NCBI RefSeq assembly: GCF_029626025.1
Contig: NZ_JARUBF010000001.1
Coordinates: forward strand, 5,922,001-5,986,000
DNA: 64,000 nt
Origin: Solwaraspora sp. WMMD406
Lineage (GTDB): Bacteria > Actinomycetota > Actinomycetes > Mycobacteriales > Micromonosporaceae
Reading direction: 5' to 3'
The notes beneath the pieces were generated by a model that had not been told where the DNA came from, did no database searches, and saw nothing but the letters and a program-made list of their open reading frames with translations. This document shows, piece after piece, positions 63,868 to 64,000 of this stretch (its first letter is position 1; each line of letters starts with the position of its first letter). The translations under genes and the position numbers were made by a program.

Positions 63868-63954
63868 TCAGCTAGCCGGACAGATGGCGCTGCGGACGCG
63901 ACCGTAATCGACGTGGCGGCGGGCCACGAAGCGGCGCTCAACGGCAGCGGTCAT
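63868..63954 (-). CDS. Cys leader peptide upstream of sir
   Basis: 28 residues, starting at ATG 63954 and ending with the motif VARRHVDYGRVRSAICPAS before TGA 63868-63870. Actinobacterial sulfur operons often begin with such short peptides (R-R-H-V-D-x-x-R-V-x-S-A-I-C pattern), and in mycobacteria similar Cys-containing uORFs attenuate downstream genes in response to cysteine. Here it lies 133 bases upstream of sir in a different frame. Seen in sequence: the peptide and its position. Regulation by cysteine is inferred. Confidence 0.7.
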   Translation of the reverse strand: MTAAVERRFVARRHVDYGRVRSAICPAS

Positions 63955-64000
63955 GTACGGTATGCTGCCACATCCGTAGGCATCAGACCAGCGTACGGTA

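Noticed and set aside
62013-63875. 620-codon frame antisense to sir
   Set aside because: The complementary frame is an unmistakable sulfite reductase.

Overview
The window is high-GC DNA (roughly 70 percent G+C, strong third-position GC bias, frequent GTG starts) from an actinobacterium, most likely a Micromonosporaceae member. The supporting markers are a WhiB1-type regulator, a Kgd-type 2-oxoglutarate dehydrogenase fusion, Ni-superoxide dismutase with its own maturation peptidase, a PknB-like kinase, a SCO7613-type membrane protein and a DUF6104 small protein. No rRNA, tRNA or CRISPR array was seen.

Layout. 1-13 kb: mixed housekeeping genes (SRPBCC protein, small membrane protein, secreted transglycosylase-like protein, SelW-like protein, XRE-cupin regulator), a decayed MFS/SDR gene chimera, xylulokinase, a SWIM-SNF2 helicase, two Uma2 genes, an FHA protein and a pterin dehydratase. 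Two copies of a long perfect palindrome lie at 4.6 and 10.4 kb. 13-23 kb: lipoprotein, fatty acid desaturase, a giant polytopic membrane protein, CutA, a coupled acyltransferase/patatin pair and a Ser/Thr kinase. 23-30 kb: a same-strand cluster with an ABC ATPase, a protein carrying a RiPP-leader-like N-terminus and five calcium-loop repeats, a small zinc-finger protein, a 1168-residue M50 metalloprotease with a PqqD-like N-terminus, and an SRPBCC protein. This is the best candidate for an undescribed system. 30.0-32.1 kb: a complete IS607-type element (serine transposase plus TnpB). 32-36.3 kb: HtrA protease, histidine kinase and response regulator in the order seen for mycobacterial mprA-mprB-pepD, with a shared direct-repeat operator before the regulator and the protease genes. 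36-41 kb: an OlsB/OlsA-like acyltransferase pair, a hotdog protein and an ABC-2 exporter.

41-49 kb is central carbon metabolism: kgd, DUF6104, pta-ackA. 49.9-54 kb holds two insertion sequences. One (IS4 type) sits exactly at the overlapping stop codons of two convergent genes, the other (IS701 type) has an apparent -1 frameshift near its 3' end. 54-60 kb: a membrane protein, malic enzyme, the divergent sodX/sodN pair, an anti-sigma factor, a diacylglycerol kinase and whiB1. 60.3-64 kb is an assimilatory sulfate reduction operon read leftwards: a small leader peptide, sir, a small zinc-ribbon protein, cysH and a sirohydrochlorin chelatase, the last three joined by 4-base start/stop overlaps.

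Starts were chosen by ribosome-binding sites and overlap with upstream stops. Functions come from motifs read by eye, without database searches.
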